DNA of 64,000 nt, from the NCBI RefSeq assembly GCF_016916835.1, contig NZ_JAFFIX010000001.1:310001-374000 (forward strand), given 5' to 3'. The notes beneath the pieces were generated by a model, which saw only the letters and a list, made by a program, of their open reading frames with translations, searched no databases and was not told the origin of the DNA. Source of the stretch: Actinacidiphila bryophytorum (lineage in GTDB: Bacteria > Actinomycetota > Actinomycetes > Streptomycetales > Streptomycetaceae). Within the stretch, counting starts at the first letter, position 1, and every line of letters begins with the position of its first letter. Positions 56,164 to 64,000 of this stretch are shown one piece after another. The translations under genes and the position numbers were made by a program.

Positions 56164-57888
56164 TCAGAACAGCCGGCTGTAGGTGTTCCAGCCGTTGCCC
56201 AGCGACGTCTTGGCGCCGAACTTGCCGTTGCCCAGCGAGCTGAAGCGGTACATCGTGCCGCCCGAGCTGATCGCCAGCAGGTCGGCCAGGCCGTTGCCGT
56301 CGATGTCGCCGGCCGTGGCCAGCTTCGGGAAGGCGGCGGGGGTGAAGCCCGCGCCGACCTTCACCCGGGCCGAGAACGGCGCCGTGGCGCTGCCCGTGCC
56401 CTTGTACAGGTACAGGCTGCCGTCGCCGGCCCGGGCCAGGATGTCGGCACGCCCGTCGCCGGAGATGTCGCCGGCGCCGATGACGGCGCTGTAGGTGTTC
56501 CAGCCCGCGCCCAGCAGCTTGCCTGCCGCGTAGCCGGTGCCGGTGCCCGTGCCGGGGAAGAGGTACAGCTGTCCCGAGGAGTTCCGGGCTAGCAGGTCGC
56601 TCTTGCCGTCACCGCTGACGTCGCCGGGGGCGACCATCATGTTGTACGTCCAGCCCGCGGTGATCTTCACGCCGCCGCGGCTGCCGTTGTACAGCACGTT
56701 GCCGTAGCTGAAGAGCAGCTCCGGGTCACCGCTGTCGGTCGGCGAGACGCCCAGGGCGAAGTTCGTGACCCCCGCGAACTCCTTGGAGTCGCTGGCCGCG
56801 TCCCGGGAGAAGAACGTGCCCTTGTTGTTCGGCACGTAGCCCCACAGCGTGCCGGCCGTGTCGACGCCCAGCAGCCACTTCTTGCCCCAGTTCTGGACGC
56901 CGCCCATGCCGGCCATCACGTCGAAGAACTGACCGCCGGTGAACATCTTCTGGGCTGCCTTGAAGCCGCCGGTGCCGTTCGGCGCGTAGCCGTACATGTC
57001 GCCGTTGAAGGCGCGGGCGAACAGGAACCCGGTGCCGTTCTCGCTGTTGCCGAGACCGATGACCTCGTTGTACGTGTTCCAGCCGGAGCCGATCAGCACC
57101 TTGCCCTTGTAGGGCGCGGACGCGTTGCCGGTGGCCTTGTAGAAGTACAGCTTGCCCGTGGTGTCGCGCGCGACCAGGTCGCTGATGCCGTCACCGTCGA
57201 GGTCGCCCGCGCCGGCCAGCTGGTCGTAGACGGCCCAGCCGGAGCCGATCAGCAGGCGCGTCTTGTACGGCGCGCTGCCGTTGCCGGTGCCGGGGAAGAG
57301 GTACAGGTGGCCGTCGAAAGTCCGCGCGGCGATGTCGGGGATACCGTCCCCTGTGACGTCGTCGACCGCGAAGACCTTGTTGTAGATCGTCCAGCCGGAG
57401 CTGGTCCAGCCGGGGTAGTTCGGGAAGTTCGACCCGCTGAACGCCTCCAGCTTGCCGCTGGCGGTCAGCCCCAGCACGTCGGGGCCGGGGACCCCGTCGA
57501 TGTTGCCGGGGGTGACGACGTCCGTGAACTGCGGGTTGGACGTGCCCAGGTCCTGGTCCTCGGTGGCCAGCGAGTTGTACCAGTGGTAGTCCCCACCGCG
57601 GTACAGCTGGTCGGCGACGCCGTCGCCGTCGATGTCGTAGCGGACGGGCGCCGGGGTCTGGACCGCGGCGTTCGCCGTGAGCTTCGACTTCTGCACCGTC
57701 TTCGGTGCCGTGAGGTGCGGTGCCTGCTGTGCGGCGGCCGAGGGCCGCTGCGGGGTCGGGCGTGCGCCGGGCTCTGCGGCCTGGGCACCCGTGCTCAGCG
57801 CGAAGGCGCCGAGCGAGAGGATGCCGGCCGTGCACGCCGCCACAAGACGCCGGCGGCCGTTGGGCCTCGCCGGCTTGTTTTCTGACAC
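56164..57888 (-). CDS. Secreted FG-GAP/VCBS repeat protein
   Basis: About 574 aa. Sec signal peptide with RRRLVAACTAGILSLGAFAL, then AQA-AEP as probable cleavage site near residue 38. The rest is about ten units of 45-50 residues with the Ca-binding core DxDGDGxxD (DIDGDGVADQL, DVTGDGIPDI, DLDGDGISDL, DVSGDGKSDL, DISGDGRADI, DIDGNGLADL) and GSGWNTY-type links, so a beta-propeller-like structure. No enzyme domain is seen. GTG at 57888 has GGGGGGA just upstream; ATG at 57900 is in frame. Divergent from galE. Probably binds a cell-surface ligand; function unknown. Confidence 0.85.
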   Translation of the reverse strand: MSENKPARPNGRRRLVAACTAGILSLGAFALSTGAQAAEPGARPTPQRPSAAAQQAPHLTAPKTVQKSKLTANAAVQTPAPVRYDIDGDGVADQLYRGGDYHWYNSLATEDQDLGTSNPQFTDVVTPGNIDGVPGPDVLGLTASGKLEAFSGSNFPNYPGWTSSGWTIYNKVFAVDDVTGDGIPDIAARTFDGHLYLFPGTGNGSAPYKTRLLIGSGWAVYDQLAGAGDLDGDGISDLVARDTTGKLYFYKATGNASAPYKGKVLIGSGWNTYNEVIGLGNSENGTGFLFARAFNGDMYGYAPNGTGGFKAAQKMFTGGQFFDVMAGMGGVQNWGKKWLLGVDTAGTLWGYVPNNKGTFFSRDAASDSKEFAGVTNFALGVSPTDSGDPELLFSYGNVLYNGSRGGVKITAGWTYNMMVAPGDVSGDGKSDLLARNSSGQLYLFPGTGTGTGYAAGKLLGAGWNTYSAVIGAGDISGDGRADILARAGDGSLYLYKGTGSATAPFSARVKVGAGFTPAAFPKLATAGDIDGNGLADLLAISSGGTMYRFSSLGNGKFGAKTSLGNGWNTYSRLF

Positions 57889-58024
57889 TAATCCCCCCAT
57901 GGGATCTCAAACAGTGAATCCCGAACCTGGACTTCCGATCTATTTTGATGATCCATCCGGTTCCGGTGGCGGGAGTCTATCCCCCGGGTACGACACCCGG
58001 CTCGGGGGTTTACCCTCCGATCGT

Positions 58025-58030
58025 TAGACT
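58025..58030 (+). promoter_or_regulatory. -10 hexamer TAGACT, predicted leaderless galE promoter
   Basis: TAGACT ends 7 bases before the ATG at 58038; no RBS lies between. Confidence 0.5.
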
Positions 58031-58037
58031 TCCGGCC

Positions 58038-59009
58038 ATGACCTGGATGATTACCGGCGGCGCCGGCTACATCGGTTCACACGTCGTCAAGGCCCTCGTC
58101 GCCGACCGGCAACCCCTCGTGGTCCTCGACGACCTGAGCACCGGTGATCCGGAACGCCTTCCCGCCGGTGTCCCGCTGGTGCACGGCAGCGTCCTCGACC
58201 GGCCGCTGCTCGACCGGGTGCTGCGCGAGCACGAGGTGCGCGGCATCGTGCACATCGCCGCGAAGAAGCAGGTCGGCGAGTCCGTCGAGCGCCCGCTGTG
58301 GTATTTCCGGGAGAACGTCGAGGGCCTGCGGACCGTTCTGGAGGCGGCCGTCGACGGGCAGGTGGACAGCTTCGTCTTCTCCTCCTCCGCGGCCGTGTAC
58401 GGAATGCCCGACGTGGACCTGGTCACCGAGCAGACCCCGTGCGAGCCGATGAACCCCTACGGCGAGACCAAACTGGCCGGGGAGTGGCTCGTCGGCGCCG
58501 TCGGCCGGGCGCACGGCATCGCCACCGCGTCGCTGCGCTATTTCAACGTCGCCGGCGCCGCCGGCCCCGAACTGGGCGACCCCGGCGCCACCAACCTGGT
58601 GCCGATGGTCTTCGAGCGGCTCGGCCGCGGCCAGGCCCCGCTGGTCTTCGGCGCCGACTACCCCACCCCCGACGGCACCTGCATCCGCGACTACGTGCAC
58701 GTCGAGGACATCGCCTCCGCGCACGTCGCCGCCGCCCGCCGGCTCGCCGAGGACCGCGACGCGCACCTGGTGCTGAACATCGGCCGCGGCGAGGGCGTCT
58801 CGGTGGCCGAGATGGTGGCGATCATCCAGGAGGTTTCGGGCCACACTGGGACCGCCCCCGAGGTGGTCGCGCGCCGCCCCGGCGACCCGGCCAGGGTCGT
58901 CGCGTCCGCCGAGGCGATCAGCAAGGAACTGGGCTGGTCGGCCTCGCACGACATCCGCGACATGATCACCTCGGCCTGGGCGGGCTGGCAGCTGCGCCAC
59001 CCGCAGTAG
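58038..59009 (+). CDS. galE: UDP-glucose 4-epimerase
   Basis: About 323 aa, short-chain dehydrogenase fold: GGAGYIGSHV at the N-terminus, SSSAAVYG and YGETK with the catalytic Tyr and Lys, RYFNVAGA, and RDYVHVEDIA. It interconverts UDP-glucose and UDP-galactose (or the N-acetyl forms). It lies at the edge of the glycopolymer cluster and may supply a galactose-type donor to it. The next gene, proB, begins 58 bp later. Confidence 0.9.
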   Translation: MTWMITGGAGYIGSHVVKALVADRQPLVVLDDLSTGDPERLPAGVPLVHGSVLDRPLLDRVLREHEVRGIVHIAAKKQVGESVERPLWYFRENVEGLRTVLEAAVDGQVDSFVFSSSAAVYGMPDVDLVTEQTPCEPMNPYGETKLAGEWLVGAVGRAHGIATASLRYFNVAGAAGPELGDPGATNLVPMVFERLGRGQAPLVFGADYPTPDGTCIRDYVHVEDIASAHVAAARRLAEDRDAHLVLNIGRGEGVSVAEMVAIIQEVSGHTGTAPEVVARRPGDPARVVASAEAISKELGWSASHDIRDMITSAWAGWQLRHPQ

Positions 59010-59067
59010 CCGCGGCAGCGGCGGGCGCGGCGGCAGCGCACACCCCGACACGAGGGACGGACGTACG

Positions 59068-60207
59068 GTGACGACGGCGGCACGGCAGGACGTGGTGGAG
59101 GCCCGCAGAGTCGTGGTCAAGGTCGGCTCCTCGTCGCTGACCACGGCCGCCGGCGGCCTGGACGCCGACCGGGTGGACGCCCTGGTCGACGTGCTGGTCA
59201 AGGCGCGCGAGGACCGGGAGATCGTGCTGGTCTCCTCCGGCGCCATCGCCGCCGGGCTCGCCCCGCTCGGGCTGCCCCGCAGACCCCGCGACCTGGCGCG
59301 GCAGCAGGCCGCGGCAAGCGTCGGGCAGGGCCTGCTGGTCGCCCGCTACACCGCCTCCTTCGCCCGCTACGGCATCCGCGTCGGCCAGGTGCTGCTCACC
59401 TCCGACGACGTCAGCCGCCGCGCCCACTACCGCAACGCCTACCGCACCCTCGACCAGCTGCTCGCCATGGGCGCCCTGCCGGTCGTCAACGAGAACGACA
59501 CCGTCGCCACCGACGAGATCCGCTTCGGCGACAACGACCGGCTCGCCGCCCTGGTCGCCCACCTGGTGCGCGCCGACCTGCTGGTCCTGCTCTCCGACGT
59601 CGACGGCCTCTACGACGGCGACCCGCGCACCCCGGGCACCAGCCTGATCGCCGAGGTCACAGGACCCCGCGACCTCGAAGGCGTCTCCATCGGCAGCGCC
59701 GGGAAGGCGGGTGTGGGCACCGGCGGGATGGTCACCAAGGTCGAGGCCGCGGCCATCGCCACCGGCGCCGGCGTCCCCGTCGTGCTGACCTCCGCGGTGC
59801 ACGCCGCCGACGCGCTGGCCGGCCGCCCCACCGGCACCCACTTCCACCGCACCGGCAAACGCTCCGCCGACCGGCTGCTGTGGCTCGCCCACGCCTCCGC
59901 CCCGCGCGGCATCCTCCGGCTCGACGCCGGCGCGGTCCGCGCGGTCACCCAGCGGCACAGCTCGCTGCTGCCCGCGGGGCTCACCGGGGTCGAGGGCGAC
60001 TTCGCCGCGGGTGACCCGGTGGACCTGGTCGACGAGTCCGGCGTCGCGGTGGCCCGCGGCCTGGTCAACTACGACGCGCGCGAGCTGCCCAGGCTGCTCG
60101 GCCGCTCCACCAGGGAGCTGGCGGCCGAGCTGGGGGCGGCCTACGAACGCGAGGTCGTGCACCGCGACGACCTGGTGCTGCTGAGGCGCCAGGGGCTCAC
60201 GGGCTGA
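59068..60207 (+). CDS. proB: Glutamate 5-kinase
   Basis: 379 aa. Amino-acid kinase domain (VVKVGSSSLTT, VSSGAIAAGLAPLG, VNENDTVATDEIRFGDND, GTGGMVTKVEAA), then a C-terminal PUA domain (about 285-365). First step of proline synthesis. GTG at 59068 follows GAGGGACGG. A hairpin follows the gene. proA is separated from it by one small gene, as in other streptomycetes. Confidence 0.95.
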   Translation: MTTAARQDVVEARRVVVKVGSSSLTTAAGGLDADRVDALVDVLVKAREDREIVLVSSGAIAAGLAPLGLPRRPRDLARQQAAASVGQGLLVARYTASFARYGIRVGQVLLTSDDVSRRAHYRNAYRTLDQLLAMGALPVVNENDTVATDEIRFGDNDRLAALVAHLVRADLLVLLSDVDGLYDGDPRTPGTSLIAEVTGPRDLEGVSIGSAGKAGVGTGGMVTKVEAAAIATGAGVPVVLTSAVHAADALAGRPTGTHFHRTGKRSADRLLWLAHASAPRGILRLDAGAVRAVTQRHSSLLPAGLTGVEGDFAAGDPVDLVDESGVAVARGLVNYDARELPRLLGRSTRELAAELGAAYEREVVHRDDLVLLRRQGLTG

Positions 60208-60213
60208 CCTCGT

Positions 60214-60241
60214 CGGGGGCTTCTTGCGGAAAACGCCCCCG
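60214..60241 (+). terminator. Hairpin after proB
   Basis: CGGGGGC and GCCCCCG around a 14-base loop, 6 bp after the proB stop. Confidence 0.5.
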
Positions 60242-60372
60242 CCGCCAGCCGGAGCCTGGTCAACTTTGATGAGGATGCGATGCGCAGGTACGTCCCTGCC
60301 ACCGCCCGGATCCGTGCCCGCAGGCACGGGCGGGGCGGGCGGCGGCGGACGCAACCCACAGGGAGACCGCCG

Positions 60373-60837
60373 GTGAAACGAGGGCGCCCAGGGCCATTGA
60401 CCAGGACTTCGTCGGAGCGCGCGCTGGTCAGCGTCGACCGCGCGGCACCGGACGGCGCGGTGGTGCCGCACCAGTCGCGGCCGCAGGACCGGCCCGCCGC
60501 CCGGCTCTGGCACGTCACGCTCAGCGTCTCGGGACCGCTGACCCCGCTGCCGGAACTGCGCCGCGGCCTCGAACAGCTCGCCCACGACCACCCCTTCCTG
60601 CTCACCAGCCGCTACGCCCCCGACCACGCGGAGATCCGCTACTGGGAGGAGGCCAGGGACGTCCACGACGCCGCTGCGCTGGCCCTGCGGCTGTGGGGTG
60701 AGCACCGCTCCTCCGCGGGACTCCCGCCCTGGGAGACGGTCGGTCTCGAAGTGATCGACCGCGAGACCTACCACCAGCGCCTGGCCGCCGGCCACGCCCC
60801 CGCCCCCACGATCCCCGCGGGCGTCCACCCCTTCTGA
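60373..60837 (+). CDS. Hypothetical protein between proB and proA
   Basis: About 154 aa. GTG at 60373 follows AGGGAG; TTG at 60397 and an earlier ATG at 60280 are other choices. The conserved-looking core ([62 protein letters not shown]) has alternating strands and helices, is soluble, and has no membrane or signal segment. I recognise no family. Its place between proB and proA may indicate a regulatory or accessory link to proline synthesis, but there is no direct evidence. Confidence 0.7.
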   Translation: MKRGRPGPLTRTSSERALVSVDRAAPDGAVVPHQSRPQDRPAARLWHVTLSVSGPLTPLPELRRGLEQLAHDHPFLLTSRYAPDHAEIRYWEEARDVHDAAALALRLWGEHRSSAGLPPWETVGLEVIDRETYHQRLAAGHAPAPTIPAGVHPF

Positions 60838-61007
60838 CCCCCTGCGGGGGGCTGCCTCTTCGGCGGAGGGCAAGCGCTTCCCCTGCGGGGGCCGCCCTTC
60901 CCGCGCCCCTGGGTGGCGCCGTCCGGGCGGGAGGGCGCCTCCCGCGAGGGGTGTCCGGGGGCTGGGCGGACGGGGCGCGGGCAGTTCGCGGTCAGTACGC
61001 TACTGAC
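60838..61007. other. Non-coding spacer upstream of proA with a repeat relic
   Basis: CCCCTGCGGGGG-type hairpins and a short CCCGCGCCCCTGG stretch near 60898 that resembles one arm of the interspersed repeat. The -10 of proA is at its end. Confidence 0.4.
60996..61001 (+). promoter_or_regulatory. -10 hexamer TACGCT, predicted leaderless proA promoter
   Basis: TACGCT ends 6 bases before the ATG at 61008; no RBS lies between. Confidence 0.45.
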
Positions 61008-62294
61008 ATGGATCTGCTGTCGCCGCTCCCGAAGTCCCCCGTCCTGCTCGCGGCCTACCGCGCCAAATCCGCCGCGGCGGATCTGGCCCCGCTCGCGCGG
61101 GCCGCGAAGGACGACGCGCTGCTGGCCATCGCGGACGCGCTGATCGTCCGCACGCAGGAGATCGTCGCCGCGAACGCGGAGGACGTGGCGCGGGCGGAGG
61201 AGGCAGGGACCAGCCCGGCGATCATCGACCGGCTGACGCTCACGCGCGAGCGCGTCGCCGCGATCGCCGCCGACGTGCGGCACGTGGCGGGGCTGCCCGA
61301 CCCGGTGGGTGAGGTGCTGCGCGGCTCGACGCTGCCGAACGGCCTCGACCTGCGCCAGGTCAGGGTGCCACTCGGGGTGGTCGGCATCATCTACGAGGCC
61401 AGGCCGAACGTGACCGTGGACGCCGCCGCGCTGTGCCTGAAGTCGGGCAACGCGGTGCTGCTGCGCGGCTCGTCCTCGGCGTACGCGTCGAACACCGCCC
61501 TGGTCACGGTGCTGCGGGACGCGGTCGGCGGGGCGGGGCTGCCCGCCGACGCCGTGCAGCTCGTCCCGGGCGAGAGCCGCGAGTCGGTCACCGAGCTGAT
61601 GCGCGCCCGCGGCATGGTGGACGTGCTGATCCCGCGCGGCGGCGCGGCCCTGATCCGTACCGTGGTGGAGGGCTCCACCGTCCCGGTGATCGAGACCGGC
61701 ACCGGCAACTGCCACGTCTACGTGGACGCCGACGCCGACCTGGACATGGCCGTGGAGATCCTGGTCAACTCCAAGGCCCAGCGGCCCAGCGTGTGCAATG
61801 CCGCGGAGACGCTGCTGGTGCACCGGGACATCGCCGAGCGCTTCCTGCCGCGCGCCCTGGAGGCGCTGGCCGGCGCCGGGGTCACCGTGCACGGCGACCC
61901 GCAGGTGGTGGCCGCGGCCGAGGCGGCCGGCAGCAAGGCCACCGTCGTGCCGGTGACCGCGGAGGACTGGGAGACCGAGTACCTGTCCTACGACATCGCC
62001 GCCGGTGTGGTGGACTCGCTCGACGCGGCGGTCGCGCACATCCGGCTGTGGTCCTCCGGCCACACCGAGGCGATCGTGACGTCCTCGCAGCCCGCGGCCC
62101 GCCGCTTCACCCAGCTGGTCGACGCGGCCGCGGTGATGGTGAACACCTCGACCCGCTTCACCGACGGCGGCCAGTTCGGCTTCGGCGCGGAGATCGGCAT
62201 CTCCACCCAGAAGCTGCACGCCCGCGGCCCCATGGGGCTGCCCGAGCTGACCTCCACCAAGTACATCGTCACCGGCGACGGCCACACCCGCTGA
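61008..62294 (+). CDS. proA: Gamma-glutamyl phosphate reductase
   Basis: About 428 aa, aldehyde dehydrogenase superfamily. The catalytic Cys is in [17 protein letters not shown]; other motifs are [21 protein letters not shown] and [10 protein letters not shown]. It reduces glutamyl phosphate to glutamate semialdehyde, the second proline step after ProB. The protein starts [16 protein letters not shown]. Its own leaderless-type promoter suggests transcription apart from proB. Confidence 0.95.
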   Translation: MDLLSPLPKSPVLLAAYRAKSAAADLAPLARAAKDDALLAIADALIVRTQEIVAANAEDVARAEEAGTSPAIIDRLTLTRERVAAIAADVRHVAGLPDPVGEVLRGSTLPNGLDLRQVRVPLGVVGIIYEARPNVTVDAAALCLKSGNAVLLRGSSSAYASNTALVTVLRDAVGGAGLPADAVQLVPGESRESVTELMRARGMVDVLIPRGGAALIRTVVEGSTVPVIETGTGNCHVYVDADADLDMAVEILVNSKAQRPSVCNAAETLLVHRDIAERFLPRALEALAGAGVTVHGDPQVVAAAEAAGSKATVVPVTAEDWETEYLSYDIAAGVVDSLDAAVAHIRLWSSGHTEAIVTSSQPAARRFTQLVDAAAVMVNTSTRFTDGGQFGFGAEIGISTQKLHARGPMGLPELTSTKYIVTGDGHTR

Positions 62295-62393
62295 CCTGCG
62301 GCGGGCCGCCGCCCGCCGGGGTTGGGCCGTCCGGGTGCACAGGAAGCCCACAGCCAACCGGGATTCCCCTGCCCAAAGGGCCAACTTCCGCAT

Positions 62394-62399
62394 TACTCT
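62394..62399 (+). promoter_or_regulatory. -10 hexamer TACTCT, predicted leaderless promoter
   Basis: TACTCT ends 6 bases before the ATG at 62406. Confidence 0.45.
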
Positions 62400-62405
62400 G
62401 GACAG

Positions 62406-62840
62406 ATGCCGGACGATGACGAATTCGCCTCCGTAGTCCTCGACGAAGAATTCGTACGGTCTGCTCTGTTCCACGAGCCCACGGCCCGGGAACGGATGCT
62501 GGCCGTCGCCGAAGGTCCCGCGCTACCGCCCGGCTGGCCCGGGCGGCGCAGAAACCCGCGCTCGGCGGTTCCCGAGGCGGGCGACGACGCCGACTTCCCG
62601 GAAAGCGACCCGCTGTATGCCGCGGGGCACCCCTACCGGGGCAGCAGCACCCGCTGGCACCGCCCGGTGGCCTGGGCTCTTGCGGTGGTCATGGGCATCG
62701 GAGTGGTCGCCCTGACCTTCGCCGCGGTCTACCGCGGCGCGGGCGGCGCCACCCGGCAGCCGGCCGACCCGCCGCCGTCCAGCGGCAGTCCGGTCGGCAG
62801 CCAGCTGATACCGCCGGTCGCCAGCACCCCGATTCCCTGA
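62406..62840 (+). CDS. Single-pass membrane protein with N-terminal SVV-DE-FVR motif (hypothetical)
   Basis: About 144 aa. The cytoplasmic N-terminus has EFASVVLDEEFVRSA, then ARERML, and an acidic linker. One transmembrane helix (about residues 96-116: WALAVVMGIGVVALTFAAVY) and a short Pro/Ser-rich outside tail follow. The N-terminal motif is shared with the next gene, so the two are probably paralogues or bind the same partner. No known family function. Likely leaderless. Confidence 0.7.
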   Translation: MPDDDEFASVVLDEEFVRSALFHEPTARERMLAVAEGPALPPGWPGRRRNPRSAVPEAGDDADFPESDPLYAAGHPYRGSSTRWHRPVAWALAVVMGIGVVALTFAAVYRGAGGATRQPADPPPSSGSPVGSQLIPPVASTPIP

Positions 62841-62892
62841 TCTCGTGTCAACTCGGCCGGTACCGGGGAGTTTATTCCCGCGCCCGCGGACT

Positions 62893-62898
62893 TAACCT
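62893..62898 (+). promoter_or_regulatory. -10 hexamer TAACCT, predicted leaderless promoter
   Basis: TAACCT ends 6 bases before the ATG at 62905. TTTATT stands about 17 bases further up as a weak -35. Confidence 0.45.
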
Positions 62899-62904
62899 TG
62901 TGAT

Positions 62905-64000
62905 ATGAGCGGGCCTGGAGACCCTCCTGAGGGCACGCCCGAGGGCGCCTCAGGAGGCGGTGAGGACGAGTACCGATCCGTCGTCTTCGACGAATCGTTC
63001 GTGAGAGCTGCCCGGATCCAGGAGTACTCGGCGCGTGAACGCGAGGACGACGCGTCCCATCCGGTCAGGATCCGCCATGTGCTGCCGCGCGGCCTGGCCC
63101 GCCAGGCGGTGGCGCTGATCCTGCTCATCGTGCTGGCCTTCGGCTTCGCCATCTACATGGGCGTACGCCACCCCTACAAGGCCCGCGACGCGGGGACCGG
63201 CGAGCAGCTGCGCGTCACGGTCGTCCCGCTGGTGCCGGGCGGCACCGTGCCCGCGGTCTCCCCGAAGGCGCCCTTCACCGGCACCGAGGCGGCCGGCTAC
63301 TCCACCGGGGTCGCCGGGCTGAACGTGCCCAAGGACATGCACCGGATCGGCGGATACTCCGAGAGTGAGGTCACCGAGGGCTACGACACGGCCGTCGACT
63401 TCATCACCGAGTCCGCCCTTGAGGCGCAGACCGTCACCGGCGGCGACGTGGGCGAGGTGCGCGCGCTGCTCGACCCGAGCCAGATCGCCCAGTTCGACCG
63501 CAGCCTCAGCGACCCGGCGGCCGACGGCTCGCGGGAGGTCACCGGCTGGATGGTGCGCTTCGACCCGGACCCCGCGGTGCGGGTGGAGCTGGCAGGCGGC
63601 GACGCGGGCATCCGGGTGAACGGCAGCTGGGCGGCGTCGCAGACCGGTGACGACCATCTGGAGATCGTCGCCGACCACACCTACGTCTACGCGATCAGCG
63701 GCTCGTCCGACCCGGACCGGACGGTGTCGCTGTTCACCGTCCGGCGCAAGCTGCGCTTCCACTTCGACCACCAGGAGCTGACCCGGCACCGGATCGAGGT
63801 GGTGCAGGCGGACGTCGCGGCCGGGCCGCTGGCCTGCTCGGCGGAGGTGCAGAGCTACTTCCAGCCGATACTGGCCGGCCAGTCCGCGCCGGACGCGGTC
63901 GCCGGTGCGGACCCGTACAACCGCGACCACCCGCCGGGTGCGGTGTGCGCGCCGCTGACGGATGCGACGGGCGCTCCCGCCCCGCCCGCGACGGCCACGA
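62905..64000 (+). CDS. Membrane protein with N-terminal SVV-DE-FVR motif and large exported domain, 3'-partial
   Basis: The frame is open to the window end (at least 365 aa). The N-terminus is Gly/Pro/Glu-rich, then YRSVVFDESFVRAA and YSAREREDD, matching the motif in the previous gene. One transmembrane helix follows at about residues 72-90 (AVALILLIVLAFGFAIYMG). The outside domain (from about 95) is beta-rich and ends, so far, with CSAEVQSYFQPILAGQ. It lies close to mre and glycopolymer genes in the conserved streptomycete order, so an envelope role is plausible, but no catalytic motif is seen. Confidence 0.75.
   Translation, partial: MSGPGDPPEGTPEGASGGGEDEYRSVVFDESFVRAARIQEYSAREREDDASHPVRIRHVLPRGLARQAVALILLIVLAFGFAIYMGVRHPYKARDAGTGEQLRVTVVPLVPGGTVPAVSPKAPFTGTEAAGYSTGVAGLNVPKDMHRIGGYSESEVTEGYDTAVDFITESALEAQTVTGGDVGEVRALLDPSQIAQFDRSLSDPAADGSREVTGWMVRFDPDPAVRVELAGGDAGIRVNGSWAASQTGDDHLEIVADHTYVYAISGSSDPDRTVSLFTVRRKLRFHFDHQELTRHRIEVVQADVAAGPLACSAEVQSYFQPILAGQSAPDAVAGADPYNRDHPPGAVCAPLTDATGAPAPPATAT

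Noticed and set aside
37494..57888. Secondary-metabolite (for example aminoglycoside-type) gene cluster
   Set aside because: DegT and Gfo/Idh enzymes also occur in such clusters, but TagF, GtrA, DPM-like and WbpD-like genes and the mre/obg context fit cell-wall polymer synthesis. No resistance or scaffold-forming core enzyme is present.

Overview
The window is very GC-rich, with G or C at nearly every third codon position, many GTG starts and tightly packed operons. Gene content and order (trigger factor-clpP1-clpP2-clpX, valS-folC-ndk, mreBCD-PBP2-RodA, RNase E/G-rplU-rpmA-obg, proB-proA) point to a chromosomal core segment of a Streptomyces or close relative (Streptomycetaceae). No rRNA, phage, CRISPR array, intact transposase or classical secondary-metabolite core gene was seen.

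Layout. 1-3.2 kb: tail of a membrane PP2C phosphatase, a 64-aa membrane protein, an asparaginase divergent from an Lrp/AsnC regulator, a short MITE-like repeat, and tRNA-Gly and tRNA-Pro. 3.4-7.8 kb: protein quality control (tig, clpP1, clpP2, clpX) with a candidate ClgR operator. 7.9-9.9 kb: two tandem paralogous Pro/Gln-rich membrane proteins. 10-15.1 kb: valS, folC, a DUF4233 protein and ndk. 15.3-21.6 kb: the elongation/spore-wall genes mreB, mreC, mreD, mrdA and rodA. 21.6-30.1 kb: an interspersed-repeat zone, a CYTH-CHAD protein, a radical SAM protein and its DUF2344 partner, which are separated by five accessory genes including a divergent CMD/TetR pair with a clear operator. 30.3-37 kb: RNase E/G, L21, L27 and ObgE. 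The 3' end of obgE is duplicated in tandem downstream.

37.5-57.9 kb is a cell-wall glycopolymer cluster. It has GT2, GT2-TagF fusion and GT4 transferases, a Tat lipoprotein related to dimethylformamidase, an acetyltransferase, a polytopic membrane protein, a nucleotide-sugar dehydrogenase, further GT2 and GT4 enzymes, a Gfo/Idh oxidoreductase, a DegT aminotransferase, GtrA, a DPM-like transferase and a secreted VCBS protein. Dehydrogenase, oxidoreductase, aminotransferase and acetyltransferase together match the four-step WbpA/B/E/D route from UDP-GlcNAc to UDP-2,3-diacetamido-glucuronic acid. The cluster therefore probably builds an anionic, diacetamido-uronate-containing polymer with a glycerol- or polyol-phosphate part. 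Its closeness to mreBCD/PBP2/RodA fits a role in envelope or spore-wall assembly. 58-62.3 kb: galE, proB, a small hypothetical gene and proA. The window ends in two membrane proteins that share a cytoplasmic motif.

Two window-wide signals stand out. About ten genes have a TAnnnT -10 hexamer ending 6-7 bases before the start codon, which predicts leaderless mRNAs. Two copies of a short CTAG-bounded inverted-repeat element sit exactly at stop codons, at 2.8 kb and 45.0 kb.
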